This document shows positions 15,203-24,429 of a stretch of 64,000 nt of DNA, in pieces. The notes beneath the pieces were generated by a model. It was given only the letters and a program-made list of their open reading frames with translations. It had not been told where the DNA came from and did no database searches. Each line of letters opens with the position of its first letter. The stretch's first letter is position 1. The position numbers and the translations under genes are program-made. Source of the DNA: HRBIN16 sp049969495 (lineage in GTDB: Bacteria; Armatimonadota; HRBIN16); the NCBI GenBank assembly GCA_049969495.1, contig JBMFOT010000004.1, positions 15,461 to 79,460 on the forward strand, in the 5' to 3' direction.

Positions 15203-16180
15203 CTAAATCTGCCGAGACGCAGGATAGTATCGCTTCCACACGCGGAAGCCGATTTTGCCGTAGAAATCCACTAGGTCGGTCCAGTCGATTGCCATGCGTT
15301 GTGCGCCCTGCTGCTTTACGTACTCCACACCCTTGCAGAGCAGCGCCAGTCCCAACCCTTTCCCCCGCGTGCTCTGGGCAAGACCGATGGGTCCCAACCC
15401 GCCGTACGCTTCGCCCAGCAGCTGTCGCCAGTAGATGGATGGCCCGATGCGTTTGGAGCCGCGATGGAAGGTATGGCAGAACCCCACCACCTCATCCCCT
15501 TGCGTGAGGATAAGGATGTCGCGAGGGGTGTCCTCTACCTCCAGCCTCTTTGCGGTCTCGTAGTACCACCTGCCGGGAAACTCCTGCTGCAGGAAACGGA
15601 GCAGAGCGGGCACATCATCGGGGGTGCAGGAGCGTATGGAGTACTCCTCGCGCAGGCGTTGCAGATTCGCCTCCACCTCTTCGGGCACGCGATAGTCCGC
15701 CAGTTCGCGCGCCAGGTCCACTGCAACATGTTCGCCGATAGCGAACCCCACCTCCCGCAGGAGCTGCTGGTGGAGGGTTTGCTCAGCGGGGACGCCGGGG
15801 AAGAAGTGGGCGGGGTCGGAGCCGTAGCTTACCCGCTTTCTCCCCTTCGCTTTCAGCCAGTCCAGCGCAATTTGCAGGAGCAGGCGGGCCGCCTGTAAGC
15901 CTTCCTCATTGGGCAGGAAGGCAAGCGCGCCGATCCACCCCTGCTCGGGCATCATGCCCGCCGAACCCAGCGGTTCTTTGCACACCTTCGCGTGCGCGTA
16001 CGCCAGCAGGTTGCCCCTGGCGTCTTCCGTTACCCAAACCGCCTCCGGGTCGAAATGGGCATCCCGCAGCACGTTCTGTTCAAACAGAGCGGAATCCAGC
16101 GGGAACTGTTCGCCCATGCACCGGTTCCACAGATTCAATACCGCCCGTTCGTCTCCCGCACGCAAAAGGCGTATCTGCAT
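15203..16180 (-). CDS. Tandem-GNAT acetyltransferase
   Basis: 325 residues with two GNAT domains. The N-terminal one (about 1-150) starts IRLLRAGDERAVLNLWNRC and has AVWVTEDARGNLLAYAHAKV. The C-terminal one (about 160-325) contains IGPIGLAQSTRGKGLGLALL, with the Q/R-x-x-G-x-G/A acetyl-CoA loop, and ends VDFYGKIGFRVWKRY. Only the second domain has a good CoA loop. It acetylates an unknown amine. It follows 16183-16749 at a 2-bp gap, so these two genes are probably one transcript. Confidence 0.8.
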   Translation of the reverse strand: MQIRLLRAGDERAVLNLWNRCMGEQFPLDSALFEQNVLRDAHFDPEAVWVTEDARGNLLAYAHAKVCKEPLGSAGMMPEQGWIGALAFLPNEEGLQAARLLLQIALDWLKAKGRKRVSYGSDPAHFFPGVPAEQTLHQQLLREVGFAIGEHVAVDLARELADYRVPEEVEANLQRLREEYSIRSCTPDDVPALLRFLQQEFPGRWYYETAKRLEVEDTPRDILILTQGDEVVGFCHTFHRGSKRIGPSIYWRQLLGEAYGGLGPIGLAQSTRGKGLGLALLCKGVEYVKQQGAQRMAIDWTDLVDFYGKIGFRVWKRYYPASRQI

Positions 16181-16182
16181 CT

Positions 16183-16749
16183 TCAGTGTCCCACTCTCTG
16201 TCCGTATTTATCTATCTGGGTTCGCAAATGGGCGTCATAGCGAGCCACGATGTCACGGGTCAGGATGATGCGTTCCAGTAGGTCACCCTCATCGCCTTCG
16301 ATAACCTGCATCACGTGCGCCGGTGCGAACAGCTTCTCGAAGGGGTCCTCTTGCGGATTGCCATCTTGTTCGGAGAGCACCTGCCGGATGATGGGAGCCA
16401 TCGCACGGCGCACGGGGGCGTAGTGCTCCGTGAACCAGTTTCGCACCTGCTGGTACTGCTCGTCACAACCGTCGTGCACGGTGTCACGCGCTGCCCAGCA
16501 CAGCACGTCTACCAGTTGTTCATACTGTTCGTAAAAAGCAAGAAACTGCTCGCGCTGACGCCGGTACTGCGCCAGCGGGTCGGTGCGCTCCAGAATCCAG
16601 TGCGCCACCAGAGAGACCCCATCCTGTACCCGTGTGGTAAACGCCCTCATCCCCCGTACTGCCCAGAGATAACAACGGCGAATGAAATAATAGCGTACCC
16701 ACTGCGCACGTAGCCAGCGAACCTCAGCGCCCTCTTGCGAACGATGCAT
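16183..16749 (-). CDS. Hypothetical helical protein
   Basis: 188 residues, almost entirely helical and rich in Arg, Gln and Glu. The first 60 residues are basic and aromatic (LRAQWVRYYFIRRCYLWAV). Segments such as YRRQREQFLAFYEQYEQLVD and DEQYQQVRNWFTEHYAPVRR suggest a long helical bundle. An AAGGAGG ribosome site precedes the ATG at 16749. No signal peptide, no clear membrane segment. No family recognised. It precedes the GNAT gene by 2 bp. Confidence 0.6.
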   Translation of the reverse strand: MHRSQEGAEVRWLRAQWVRYYFIRRCYLWAVRGMRAFTTRVQDGVSLVAHWILERTDPLAQYRRQREQFLAFYEQYEQLVDVLCWAARDTVHDGCDEQYQQVRNWFTEHYAPVRRAMAPIIRQVLSEQDGNPQEDPFEKLFAPAHVMQVIEGDEGDLLERIILTRDIVARYDAHLRTQIDKYGQRVGH

Positions 16750-16788
16750 GGTCGCCTCCTTCTCTCTTTCGATTCGCGGTGCAGAGGA

Positions 16789-17106
16789 CTATCCACCCGC
16801 ACTGCGCTGCACAAAATTGAGCCGTAAGTCGGTCAGCAGACGCTCCAAATCGCGGCGCTGTGAGTCGGTGATATGGGGTTTCAGTACCTCTGTCAGCGCC
16901 GCCACACCGTCGATGGCAATCTTCGCCTGTGGCAGGTCCGTATGCAACTCCCCCGAGATGGGGTCTTTCCACAGGCCCATCTTAATCCATGCTTGAGCCT
17001 GCAGTTCCCCAATCAGCCACAAGACGAGGTTTACCACATCCACAGGTTCCTTCTGAACCTGTTCTTCCTGCGTGGCTTGCTCAGATTGCGCCTGCGGTTC
17101 CTCCAT
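16789..17106 (-). CDS. DUF1844-family protein
   Basis: 105 residues from the ATG at 17106; a longer frame to 17160 has no good start. After a Gln/Glu-rich N-terminal stretch, the body reads VDVVNLVLWLIGELQAQAWI, KMGL..DP.SGE..TDL.QAK.AID and LEVLK-like, the signature of DUF1844 (a small helical family of unknown function found in Acidobacteria, Planctomycetes, Armatimonadota and others). It lies 40 bp upstream of the helical protein on the same strand. Confidence 0.75.
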   Translation of the reverse strand: MEEPQAQSEQATQEEQVQKEPVDVVNLVLWLIGELQAQAWIKMGLWKDPISGELHTDLPQAKIAIDGVAALTEVLKPHITDSQRRDLERLLTDLRLNFVQRSAGG

Positions 17107-17164
17107 CTCAGCACCCCCAGCAGTGTCACCGATTATATCACACCTTCCTCGGGACGGCAACTGT

Positions 17165-20100
17165 TCATCTGTCTGCTTGTAGCTTAAAATGATAGTCGCC
17201 GGAGCCCACTTCCACTATCATCCAATCGCCATCATCACGTGCGCTTCTCACGCCGGGTACTCTGGGCACAAACGCGCCGTTGCGCCATACCTTGCCTTCC
17301 GCCTCCGTCAGGATGGGGTGTGCGATGCCCAGCTTGGGGATGTATACCGTTGCGGAGCTGTTGGCAGGCACGATGACACTCAGCAGAAAAGCGTCGGGAC
17401 GCTTCTCCCAGCGTACCCCTACCCTGCCGCGCACGGTATCTACAGAGGCTTGCGCCCAGCGCAGGTCACCAACAGGATGCGGGCGTACGATGAAATGTTC
17501 CCAATCGCCTTGTGAAGCATCGGGCTGAATGCCCGCCAGCGCCTCATAGAACCATGCGCTAACCAGCCCGAACGCAGGGTGGTTGTGCGAGTTCATACCC
17601 GGGCCGACCTCATACTTCCACAGCTCCCAGATGGTGGTCGCGCCCATTCGCACCATGTAGCCCCAGCTGGGGTAGGTATCCTGTGAGGCAACTAGATAGG
17701 CGATGTCCGCGCGTCCCAGCATGGTCAGCGTATCCAGCAGGTAGCGTGTGCCAATGAACCCCGTGCTGAGGTGTCCTTTGTGGTTCACGGTAATGTCGTG
17801 TACCACACTGTCCAGCACCTTCTGCCGGTGTTCCTCCGGCACAATGCCCAGATAAAGCGGGAAGATGTTGGAGAACTGGCTGCCGTTGCCGTACTGACCG
17901 CTCTGCGCGTTCCAGAAGCGTTTATTAAAGGCGTCGGCGATGCGTTCGCACAGGGCGCGGTACTCTCGCTCGTCGGTGTGTTTGCCCAGCACATGCGCGA
18001 TGTCCGCCAGCACCTTCACGCTCAGGTAGTACGTGCCTGTGGAGATAAGGTCTTTGGGCGTTTCCACCACCGCCACCCAATCGCCGTAGTTGTTGCGGGT
18101 GAGGATACAGTTCTCTCCTGCCTCCCGGCGCAGCATCTCCACGTAGCGCTTCATGCCCTCGTAGTGTTCTTCTAGCAGATATGTTGCACCCGTGTGGCGA
18201 TACATATCCCAGCAGATGAATAGATATGCCCCTGCCCACTGCGGGTCGCCCGGGTTAGTGCCCCATACGTGGGGCACGGTGTCGGGAATGCGCCCGTCCT
18301 CGCCCTGCGCGTCGGCGATGTCGCGTAGGAACTTCACGTAGGCGGATTCGGCGGTGAAGTTGTACAAGCCCATGTTGGCGGTCATCTGGGCATCGCCCAT
18401 CCAGCCCTGTCGCTCGTCGCGCTGGGGACAGTCGGTGGGGATGCTGTGCCAGTTGGTGCGGTACCCCCACTGGGCGTTGCGCTGAATCTGGTTGAGTAGT
18501 TCGTTAGAGCACTCGAACTGCCCGCGTTGTGTAAAGGAAGTATGTACCACTCTTCCTTCAATATCTTCCGGCTTCAGGGTGCCCGGGTAGCCCTCTACCT
18601 GCACGTAGCGGAAGCCGTGGTAGGTGAAGCGTGGCTCGTAAACCTCTATCCCCTTGCCTTTCAGGATGTAGGTATCGGTCGCTCTGGCGGAGCGCAGGTT
18701 TTGCTGGTTCACCAGCCCGTTCTCGAACAGCACTTCGGCGTGTTTGAGAGTCACGGTAGTGCCTGCGCTGCCTTTCACTTGCAGACGGCACCAGCCGGAG
18801 AAGTTCTGTCCGAAATCCACCACGAACACGCCCGGTCGCGGCTCGGAAATCCATTTGGGCTTGAGGGTCTGCGTCACCTTGATGGGCGGCATCATTTGCG
18901 CCGAGAGCGTCGCGCCTGGCGGGTCACTGAGCAATACCGGTTGCCATTCCCCCTGCCGTTCGGCGAAGCCGGGTTCGCACCAGCCGGGTTGCTCCAGCCG
19001 AGCGTCGTACGTCTCGCCATGATACAGGCTGTTGTCCAGAACGGGACTCTTTGCCCAGCGCCATTCGCCGTCGCTGAGGATAATTTGCTCGGTGCCGTCG
19101 GTGTATTCGATATGCATCTGTAGCAGCAAATGGGGTTTGCCCTTCCACCAGCCGTTGCCCAGTAGTGCGCCCACACAGTTATCGCCCCGTTTCAGCAGAG
19201 GAGTGACATCGTAGGTGCTGTAGTAGATGCGCTTGTGAAAGTTCGTGTAGGGCGGGTCCAGCACACGGTCGCCTACCCTCTTGCCGTTGAGATAGAGCTC
19301 ATAATAACCCAAACCGGTGACGTAGGCGCGAGCGCGTTTGACCCTGCCTGTCACCCTGAACTCGCGTCGCAGCATGGGAGCGTACGTATCCGACGGACGG
19401 GATTCGCGCACCCCATCGGTGAGCATCGCCCGCGCCCAGTCGTTCTCCTCGATGCTGTCCATGTTCCAGCTGTCGGTGGTTACGGTAGCGTAGAGGGCGA
19501 GGTTTGTCCCTGCCGCGTCCAACACTTCCATCTCCGCCAGCGCCGCCAGCGGGCGCGTATCGGCGGGGTGGTGTAGTTTGGTGATAACCAGTCGCACATA
19601 GCGCGCCTTCTGATCGCCCACGTCGATGGCAAACGGTTTTGCGCCCGGATTGGGCACGTCGGCTTGCGTGTAGTCGGCGAGAAGGCGCGAACGGGTGAAG
19701 TCGGGCTCGTCGCTGGCTTCGAGGCGGAAGCGCACGGGAAAGCCGAAGCCGGGTTCGTCGCGCACCCAGTTATGCGGGCGGGCGGGGTAAAGCACCACCC
19801 GCCGGAACTGCACCGACCGGCGCAGGTCTAACTGCACCCATTTGGTCACGTCCACGCTGTCCGCAAACTGTGAGTGCCAGCCGTTTCCACCCGCTCGGGG
19901 CACGGCAATCCACTTCGCCTGCCACTCGTCGGGGTGCAGCAGAGCGGTTTCGAAGGTGGCAGGCTGGCTGTACGCACTGGCGACACCGTTGTGGTCCCAT
20001 ATCCGCACGCGCCAGTAGTAAGTGGTTCTGCTCTGCAGAGGTTTGCCCTCGTAGCGGACATGCAGACTCTGCGAGGATGCCACCTTACCGCTATCCCACA

Positions 20101-20350
20101 TATCCGCTTTGCCATCGCGAAGCAGCTCCGGTCTGCTGGCGACCTGAATCTGGTATGCGCTCTGGCTGGCGCCGCGCTCCTGATGTTGCATCTGCCACGA
20201 GAAATGCGGCTGGAGGGTGTCTATTCCCAGAGGATTTTGCGACCAATCGGTGAGAAGATGAGCGACGCTAAGACGACGCTTCGACTCGCCCGGTAGCGCA
20301 AGCATTAATAAAAGCACAGGAACAAGTAGCCAATCCGTTCGCAACTTCAC
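17165..20350 (-). CDS. Secreted alpha-L-rhamnosidase (GH78) with an inserted discoidin-like domain
   Basis: 1061 residues from a GTG preceded by AGGAGGAAGG. A signal peptide ends near ALPGES (about residue 24). Next is the N-terminal Fn3-like domain common in GH78 (LSVAHLLTDWSQNPLGIDTL, then TYYWRVRIWDHNGVASAYS). Residues about 150-290 look like a discoidin/F5-8C carbohydrate-binding insert (VQLDLRRSVQFRRVVLYPAR, ARYVRLVITKLHH). The catalytic part begins with the Bac_rhamnosid motifs VYVTGLGYYELYLNGKRVG-like and includes NWHSIPTDCPQRDERQGWMG, where the Glu of DER is the known general acid of the family, and GATTIWELWK with the second Glu. It hydrolyses terminal rhamnose from plant or bacterial polysaccharides outside the cell. 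Confidence 0.93.
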   Translation of the reverse strand: MKLRTDWLLVPVLLLMLALPGESKRRLSVAHLLTDWSQNPLGIDTLQPHFSWQMQHQERGASQSAYQIQVASRPELLRDGKADMWDSGKVASSQSLHVRYEGKPLQSRTTYYWRVRIWDHNGVASAYSQPATFETALLHPDEWQAKWIAVPRAGGNGWHSQFADSVDVTKWVQLDLRRSVQFRRVVLYPARPHNWVRDEPGFGFPVRFRLEASDEPDFTRSRLLADYTQADVPNPGAKPFAIDVGDQKARYVRLVITKLHHPADTRPLAALAEMEVLDAAGTNLALYATVTTDSWNMDSIEENDWARAMLTDGVRESRPSDTYAPMLRREFRVTGRVKRARAYVTGLGYYELYLNGKRVGDRVLDPPYTNFHKRIYYSTYDVTPLLKRGDNCVGALLGNGWWKGKPHLLLQMHIEYTDGTEQIILSDGEWRWAKSPVLDNSLYHGETYDARLEQPGWCEPGFAERQGEWQPVLLSDPPGATLSAQMMPPIKVTQTLKPKWISEPRPGVFVVDFGQNFSGWCRLQVKGSAGTTVTLKHAEVLFENGLVNQQNLRSARATDTYILKGKGIEVYEPRFTYHGFRYVQVEGYPGTLKPEDIEGRVVHTSFTQRGQFECSNELLNQIQRNAQWGYRTNWHSIPTDCPQRDERQGWMGDAQMTANMGLYNFTAESAYVKFLRDIADAQGEDGRIPDTVPHVWGTNPGDPQWAGAYLFICWDMYRHTGATYLLEEHYEGMKRYVEMLRREAGENCILTRNNYGDWVAVVETPKDLISTGTYYLSVKVLADIAHVLGKHTDEREYRALCERIADAFNKRFWNAQSGQYGNGSQFSNIFPLYLGIVPEEHRQKVLDSVVHDITVNHKGHLSTGFIGTRYLLDTLTMLGRADIAYLVASQDTYPSWGYMVRMGATTIWELWKYEVGPGMNSHNHPAFGLVSAWFYEALAGIQPDASQGDWEHFIVRPHPVGDLRWAQASVDTVRGRVGVRWEKRPDAFLLSVIVPANSSATVYIPKLGIAHPILTEAEGKVWRNGAFVPRVPGVRSARDDGDWMIVEVGSGDYHFKLQADR

Positions 20351-20394
20351 CCTTCCTCCTTGCGGTTGTTGATATGGCTATTCGCTCCTGCCGG

Positions 20395-21144
20395 TCAGGT
20401 TCCTGCAATCTCTCGGTCAAGCGAGAGAATGGTTTGCAGCTGCCGAGCATTGTCGGGAGCGTAGCCGTTGGTGTCGTTGTTAAAGTACACGTATACCTGC
20501 TGTACCTGCTGGAGCAGATCGCGGATATGCGCAGCGAGGTCGTGCAGCTCCTCTGTGCTGTAACAGTAGTCATATGCCTGCGTTACCCCGTGCAAGCGGA
20601 CGTAAGCAAACGGGGCGGTCACCGTCCAGTTTACCGGATAGCGAGGGTAACTGATGGTGCAATGCGCCACCCCCAGCGCACGGAGCATCTCGTACACCTC
20701 GTCGCACTCCCACGATGGGTGACGAAACTCCACCGCGACGCGCACACCCTCGGGGAACAACCGGAGGAACCCTTCCAGCAGCGGCACATCCTTGTGTAGC
20801 CCGGGCGGCAATTGCGCCAGGATCACTCCCAGCTTTTCCTCCAGCAACCTCAGTCGCTGCATCCATCGCTGTACGACCGGTTGGCAGTCGCGCAGGCGTT
20901 GCACATGCGTCGCCTGCCTGGAGAGCTTGGCAGCAAACACAAAGTGTTCCGGCGTCCGCCGGTGCCAGCTGAGCACCATGTTCTCAAAGGGCAAACGGTA
21001 AAAACTGCTGTTAATCTCGACGGTAGGAAACGCTCGTGCGTAGAAGGCAAGCCACCCTTCGCGTTCCAGTTCTGGTGGATAGAAGATACCCTGCCAGTGA
21101 TCGTAGCTCCAGCCGGAAGTGCCGATAAGCACACGCGGTGCCAT
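20395..21144 (-). CDS. DUF72 family TIM-barrel protein
   Basis: 249 residues. It shows the DUF72 motifs in order: IGTSGWSYDHWQGIFYPPEL, then FPTVEINSSFYRLP, FVFAAKLSRQATH, LGVILAQLPPGLH, VAVEFRHPSW and YVYFNNDTNGYAPDNA with the terminal QLQ. The fold is a barrel related to xylose isomerases; the biochemical role of the family remains undefined. ATG at 21144 with a weak ribosome site. It precedes the rhamnosidase by 44 bp on the same strand and may be read together with it. Confidence 0.9.
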   Translation of the reverse strand: MAPRVLIGTSGWSYDHWQGIFYPPELEREGWLAFYARAFPTVEINSSFYRLPFENMVLSWHRRTPEHFVFAAKLSRQATHVQRLRDCQPVVQRWMQRLRLLEEKLGVILAQLPPGLHKDVPLLEGFLRLFPEGVRVAVEFRHPSWECDEVYEMLRALGVAHCTISYPRYPVNWTVTAPFAYVRLHGVTQAYDYCYSTEELHDLAAHIRDLLQQVQQVYVYFNNDTNGYAPDNARQLQTILSLDREIAGT

Positions 21145-21172
21145 GCGAAGCCCCCCTGTCTGCAGTATCCTC

Positions 21173-21202
21173 TTGACGATTCGCCCTCAGCTCCGATATA
21201 GT
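21173..21202 (+). promoter_or_regulatory. Promoter for the GmhB/LptD-like pair
   Basis: TTGACG at 21173-21178 and TATAGT at 21197-21202, 18 bp apart. The start would be near 21209, giving a 26-base leader with AAGGAGGTG before the TTG at 21235. Confidence 0.65.
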
Positions 21203-21234
21203 CCTTTTGGAGAACGTCAGAAGGAGGTGAACGC

Positions 21235-21813
21235 TTGAGCGAGAAAACAACCCGCCCTGCGCTGTTTCTGGACAGAGACGGTGTGATTAACGCCGACCCG
21301 GTAGAGTTCGTCACCAGTCCGGAGGAGCTGCAGCTGTTGGCTTGCTCAGCGGAGGCGATAGCGCGTTTCAATGCGCTGGGCGTGCCGGTGATTGTTTGCT
21401 CGAACCAGTCAGGAGTAGCAAAGGGGCTGTACACGCTGGAGACGCTGGAGCAAATCAGCGAGCGGCTACAGGAGATGCTGCGCGAATACCATGCGCATAT
21501 CGACGCCTTTTACTATTGCCCGCACGATGATATGGACAACTGCGATTGTCGGAAGCCTAAACCGGGGTTGCTACTTCGGGCGGCAAGGGAGCACGCTATC
21601 GCGCTGGAGAAATCGGTGTTCGTGGGCGATTCGTGGAGGGACATCATTGCGGGACGCGCAGCGGGTGTAAAAACCGTGCTGGTGCTGAGCGGTCACGTGA
21701 AGCCGGAGATGCTTGATTCCCCCGAAATAACGCACCACCCACCCGACCACATTGCGCCGGACCTTAAAGGGGCGACGGAGTGGATTCTACGCCAGCTGAA
21801 CAGTTCGGAATAG
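21235..21813 (+). CDS. gmhB: D,D-heptose 1,7-bisphosphate phosphatase-like HAD hydrolase (GmhB family)
   Basis: 192 residues from a TTG start six bases after AAGGAGGTGA. HAD motif I is FLDRDGVIN with the nucleophile and acid at Asp13 and Asp15. CSNQSGVAKGLYT is motif II. The zinc loop YCPHDDMDNCDCRKPKPG has the C-x-H..CxC ligands that mark the GmhB branch. Motifs III/IV are KPKPGLLLRA and VFVGDSWRDIIAGRAAGV. It removes the C7 phosphate of a heptose bisphosphate, in ADP/GDP-heptose synthesis for LPS or S-layer glycans; substrate anomer cannot be told. The OstA-like gene starts 5 bp downstream. Confidence 0.87.
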   Translation: MSEKTTRPALFLDRDGVINADPVEFVTSPEELQLLACSAEAIARFNALGVPVIVCSNQSGVAKGLYTLETLEQISERLQEMLREYHAHIDAFYYCPHDDMDNCDCRKPKPGLLLRAAREHAIALEKSVFVGDSWRDIIAGRAAGVKTVLVLSGHVKPEMLDSPEITHHPPDHIAPDLKGATEWILRQLNSSE

Positions 21814-21818
21814 CGCGC

Positions 21819-23279
21819 ATGTGCTGGTTTGCCGTGCTGCTTTTGCTGGGGATGCTGGTTAGCGATGCAAGGTCAGCCCCCTCCCCCTCAGAAGACGAAG
21901 CATGGCGACTGCTGGCGCGTCGCGTGGAGGCTCAGCAGTTTCGCCACTTCACTGCGGAAGGGGATGCGGAGGTACAGTGGGGTATCCGGCGCGTGCGGGC
22001 ACAGCGCATCGAGGGTGATATGGAGAGCGGCTGGATTACAGCCACAGGCGGTGTGTTCTTCTTGGATGAACGGGGAACGCTCCGCGCCTCGCAGATGCGC
22101 TTTAATCTAAAGACATACGAAGGCGACCTATCCGATGTGCACGGTGAGATAGAGGGTATATTCATCACCGCCGAGTCCCTGCACTCCGATGGCAACCTGC
22201 TGACCATGCAGCACGTGACGCTGACCACCTGCGACAAGCACCCCCCCGATTTCCTGCTGTCTGCACGCAGCCTGAGCCTGAGCCCTGCTTTGCGGTTGCG
22301 TGCCCGTCATGTGTCACTGTCGGCGTGGGGGCATCGGTGGGTCACTGTGCCGTATCTGAGCCGACGCATCGGCAGGCGCGAGCCGGGCGAACCGCTGTTA
22401 CCGCAGATAGGCTACTCGCGCCGACGGGGGCTGATGGTGTACTATGGCGACCTGCTGCCGCAGAGGTGGGGGCAGGTGCGCTACGGGTTGCGGGTATTCA
22501 CCCGGCATGACCCCGAGATACGGGTGGACCTGCTGCGCAGGCTGGACCATGCCGGTGACCAGGAACCCCTGCGCCGCCTGGAACCCACCGAGCGGCCCGG
22601 CGTGTCTTTTCTGGAGACTATCGGCACTCACGACTGGCGTACCTCGCTGGATAAGGGGATAAAGCAAGGGGCGTTCCTCTCCGTGCAGGCGAATTCACCG
22701 GTGGAGAATCTCCAGCGTACCGACCTTTATCTACGCGGTGCGGAACTAGGCTACCAGACTGTTCACCCTGTGGGCGGTGGACTGCTGGAGACAGAGTGGA
22801 AGCTGGGACGGCTGAGGGAAAGCCCCACACTGGTTACCGCCAATCGTGCGCTTGCGCTCCTGCGCTGGCAATCCCGAACGCTGGAGGTGGGCAGGCAGGT
22901 TGGTACCGACGTGGTTCTGGAGGCGAGAGCGGGCGCGTACTCCGGCTCCGAGATGTACAGCTGGGTGCGGGCGCAGTGGGGTGTCTACTGGGATGCGGGA
23001 GAGCGCGTACAGCTGGGGGCGGGGCTGGCCCTCGCCGCTACGAGCGGCTACAGCCCGTTTGTGTTCGACCGGCTGGAAACGCGAAGGGAGGCGCGCTTCC
23101 GCCTGCGCCTGACCGAACGCTGGGGCGTGGATGTTCTGGGAATATGGGATATCGAGCACCACCGCTGGCGTGACTGGCAGGTTGCTCTATCGCCACCGGC
23201 GCATTGCATTCAGCCGCGCATCCTGTGGAGCTACCAGCAACGCCAGCTGCAGGTGCAACTTAGCCTGGTGAGCAGGTGA
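21819..23279 (+). CDS. OstA/LptD-like outer membrane assembly protein
   Basis: 486 residues from the ATG at 21819; a longer frame back to 21780 lies inside gmhB. A signal peptide MCWFAVLLLLGMLVSD ends near ARS-APS. Residues about 35-150 form an OstA-like beta-jellyroll (FRHFTAEGDAEVQWGIRRVR, WITATGGVFFLDERGTLRAS, then DLSDVHGEIEGIFITAESL). The remainder alternates in a beta-barrel way (VTVPYLSRRIGRREPGEPLL, PQIGYSRRRGLMVYYGDLLP) and ends in strands, as in the LptD barrel. It is shorter than proteobacterial LptD (about 780). It probably inserts LPS-like glycolipid into an outer membrane; together with gmhB it supports a diderm envelope. Confidence 0.7.
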   Translation: MCWFAVLLLLGMLVSDARSAPSPSEDEAWRLLARRVEAQQFRHFTAEGDAEVQWGIRRVRAQRIEGDMESGWITATGGVFFLDERGTLRASQMRFNLKTYEGDLSDVHGEIEGIFITAESLHSDGNLLTMQHVTLTTCDKHPPDFLLSARSLSLSPALRLRARHVSLSAWGHRWVTVPYLSRRIGRREPGEPLLPQIGYSRRRGLMVYYGDLLPQRWGQVRYGLRVFTRHDPEIRVDLLRRLDHAGDQEPLRRLEPTERPGVSFLETIGTHDWRTSLDKGIKQGAFLSVQANSPVENLQRTDLYLRGAELGYQTVHPVGGGLLETEWKLGRLRESPTLVTANRALALLRWQSRTLEVGRQVGTDVVLEARAGAYSGSEMYSWVRAQWGVYWDAGERVQLGAGLALAATSGYSPFVFDRLETRREARFRLRLTERWGVDVLGIWDIEHHRWRDWQVALSPPAHCIQPRILWSYQQRQLQVQLSLVSR

Positions 23280-23325
23280 TAAGCGGGGGCGCACGGGTTA
23301 CTTAATCCGCGCAGATGGTGGAGTA

Positions 23326-24414
23326 CTACGCTGCCTTTCTCAGTGGTTCCCGATCCGGTAGGGAGAAAACGTCATCGTCCGGCGCACTCGTTTTGAATGT
23401 GGCTTGCAGGTTTTGTATCACCGTCTGCCACACACCGGTAGGGATACTGAAAAACGCTTTGACCACCTGGGGGTCAAACTGCATGCCGGCGCACCTCTCC
23501 AGCTCGGCAAACGCCTCCTCCAGAGAAAGAGCCTTGCGATAGGGGCGGTCGGAGATCATGGCATCGAGCGCATCCGCGACGGCGAAGAGGCGTGCGCCGA
23601 GAGGAATCTCCTCGCCGCGCAACCCTTGTGGGTAGCCGTTGCCATCCCACTGCTCATGGTGGCACAGTACCACCTCGCGTGCTGAGTCCTGCAGAGAACG
23701 CACCTTCATGCACATTCGATACCCGATAACGGGGTGCTGGCGCATGATTTCCCACTCGGCGGCGTTCAGCGGACCGTTTTTGAAGAGAATGCTGTCGGGG
23801 ATGCCGATTTTGCCCACGTCGTGCAGCAATGCGCCACGCTCGATGTTGGGATGTTGCTGGTGCGGGACACCCATCGCTTCGGCAAGTATCATCGTGTAGG
23901 TGGTAACCCGTTCGCTGTGCCCCTCTATCTCTCGCTCACGTGTCTCGAGCGCGCTCAGCAGTGCCTCCAGCATGTCGGAATACGCTTCGTTCAGTTTGCA
24001 TAGATACTGCTTCTGCTCCTCCATCCAGATACTGTGGCGGCGGATGTTGCGCTCTATCACGATAGGCAGTTCGTGCGCACGCCACGGCTTGGTGATGAAG
24101 TCGCTGGCTCCGCTGTCGAGCACTTCACGCAGCACCTCGATAGAATCGTCTCCCGTCATAATGACAATAGGGATTTCGGGGTACTGCTGGCGTATCTGTT
24201 TGGCGAGCATTTTGCCTCCCATGCCGGGCATGTGCAGGTCCGACAGGCATACGTCTACACGCTGCTGTGCCAGTATCTGCAAGGCTTCTTGGCTACTGTA
24301 CGCTCCGCTCACCATATAGCCATACGAACGCAAGACGCGCTCGATGGCTTCAACCACCAGCGGCTCGTCGTCTACAACCAGCACGCGGGATTGAGTTGCA
24401 ATAGCGCTTTTCAT
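23326..24414 (-). CDS. Response regulator with HD-GYP phosphodiesterase domain (RpfG-like)
   Basis: 362 residues from the ATG at 24414 (GGGAAG upstream); the frame extends to 24489 but through repeat DNA. Residues about 10-125 are a receiver domain: VLVVDDEPLVVEAIERVLRS, phospho-Asp in VDVCLSDLHMPGMGGK, Thr in IVIMTGDDS, Lys in FITKPWRA. A linker helix leads to the HD-GYP domain with HSERV, LLHDVGKIGIPD, LR..P..I.HHEQWDGNGYPQGL and DALDAMISDRPYRKAL. This family degrades cyclic di-GMP. No histidine kinase is adjacent. The gene is convergent with the LptD-like gene. Confidence 0.92.
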   Translation of the reverse strand: MKSAIATQSRVLVVDDEPLVVEAIERVLRSYGYMVSGAYSSQEALQILAQQRVDVCLSDLHMPGMGGKMLAKQIRQQYPEIPIVIMTGDDSIEVLREVLDSGASDFITKPWRAHELPIVIERNIRRHSIWMEEQKQYLCKLNEAYSDMLEALLSALETREREIEGHSERVTTYTMILAEAMGVPHQQHPNIERGALLHDVGKIGIPDSILFKNGPLNAAEWEIMRQHPVIGYRMCMKVRSLQDSAREVVLCHHEQWDGNGYPQGLRGEEIPLGARLFAVADALDAMISDRPYRKALSLEEAFAELERCAGMQFDPQVVKAFFSIPTGVWQTVIQNLQATFKTSAPDDDVFSLPDREPLRKAA

Positions 24415-24429
24415 TAGACTTCCCATTCG

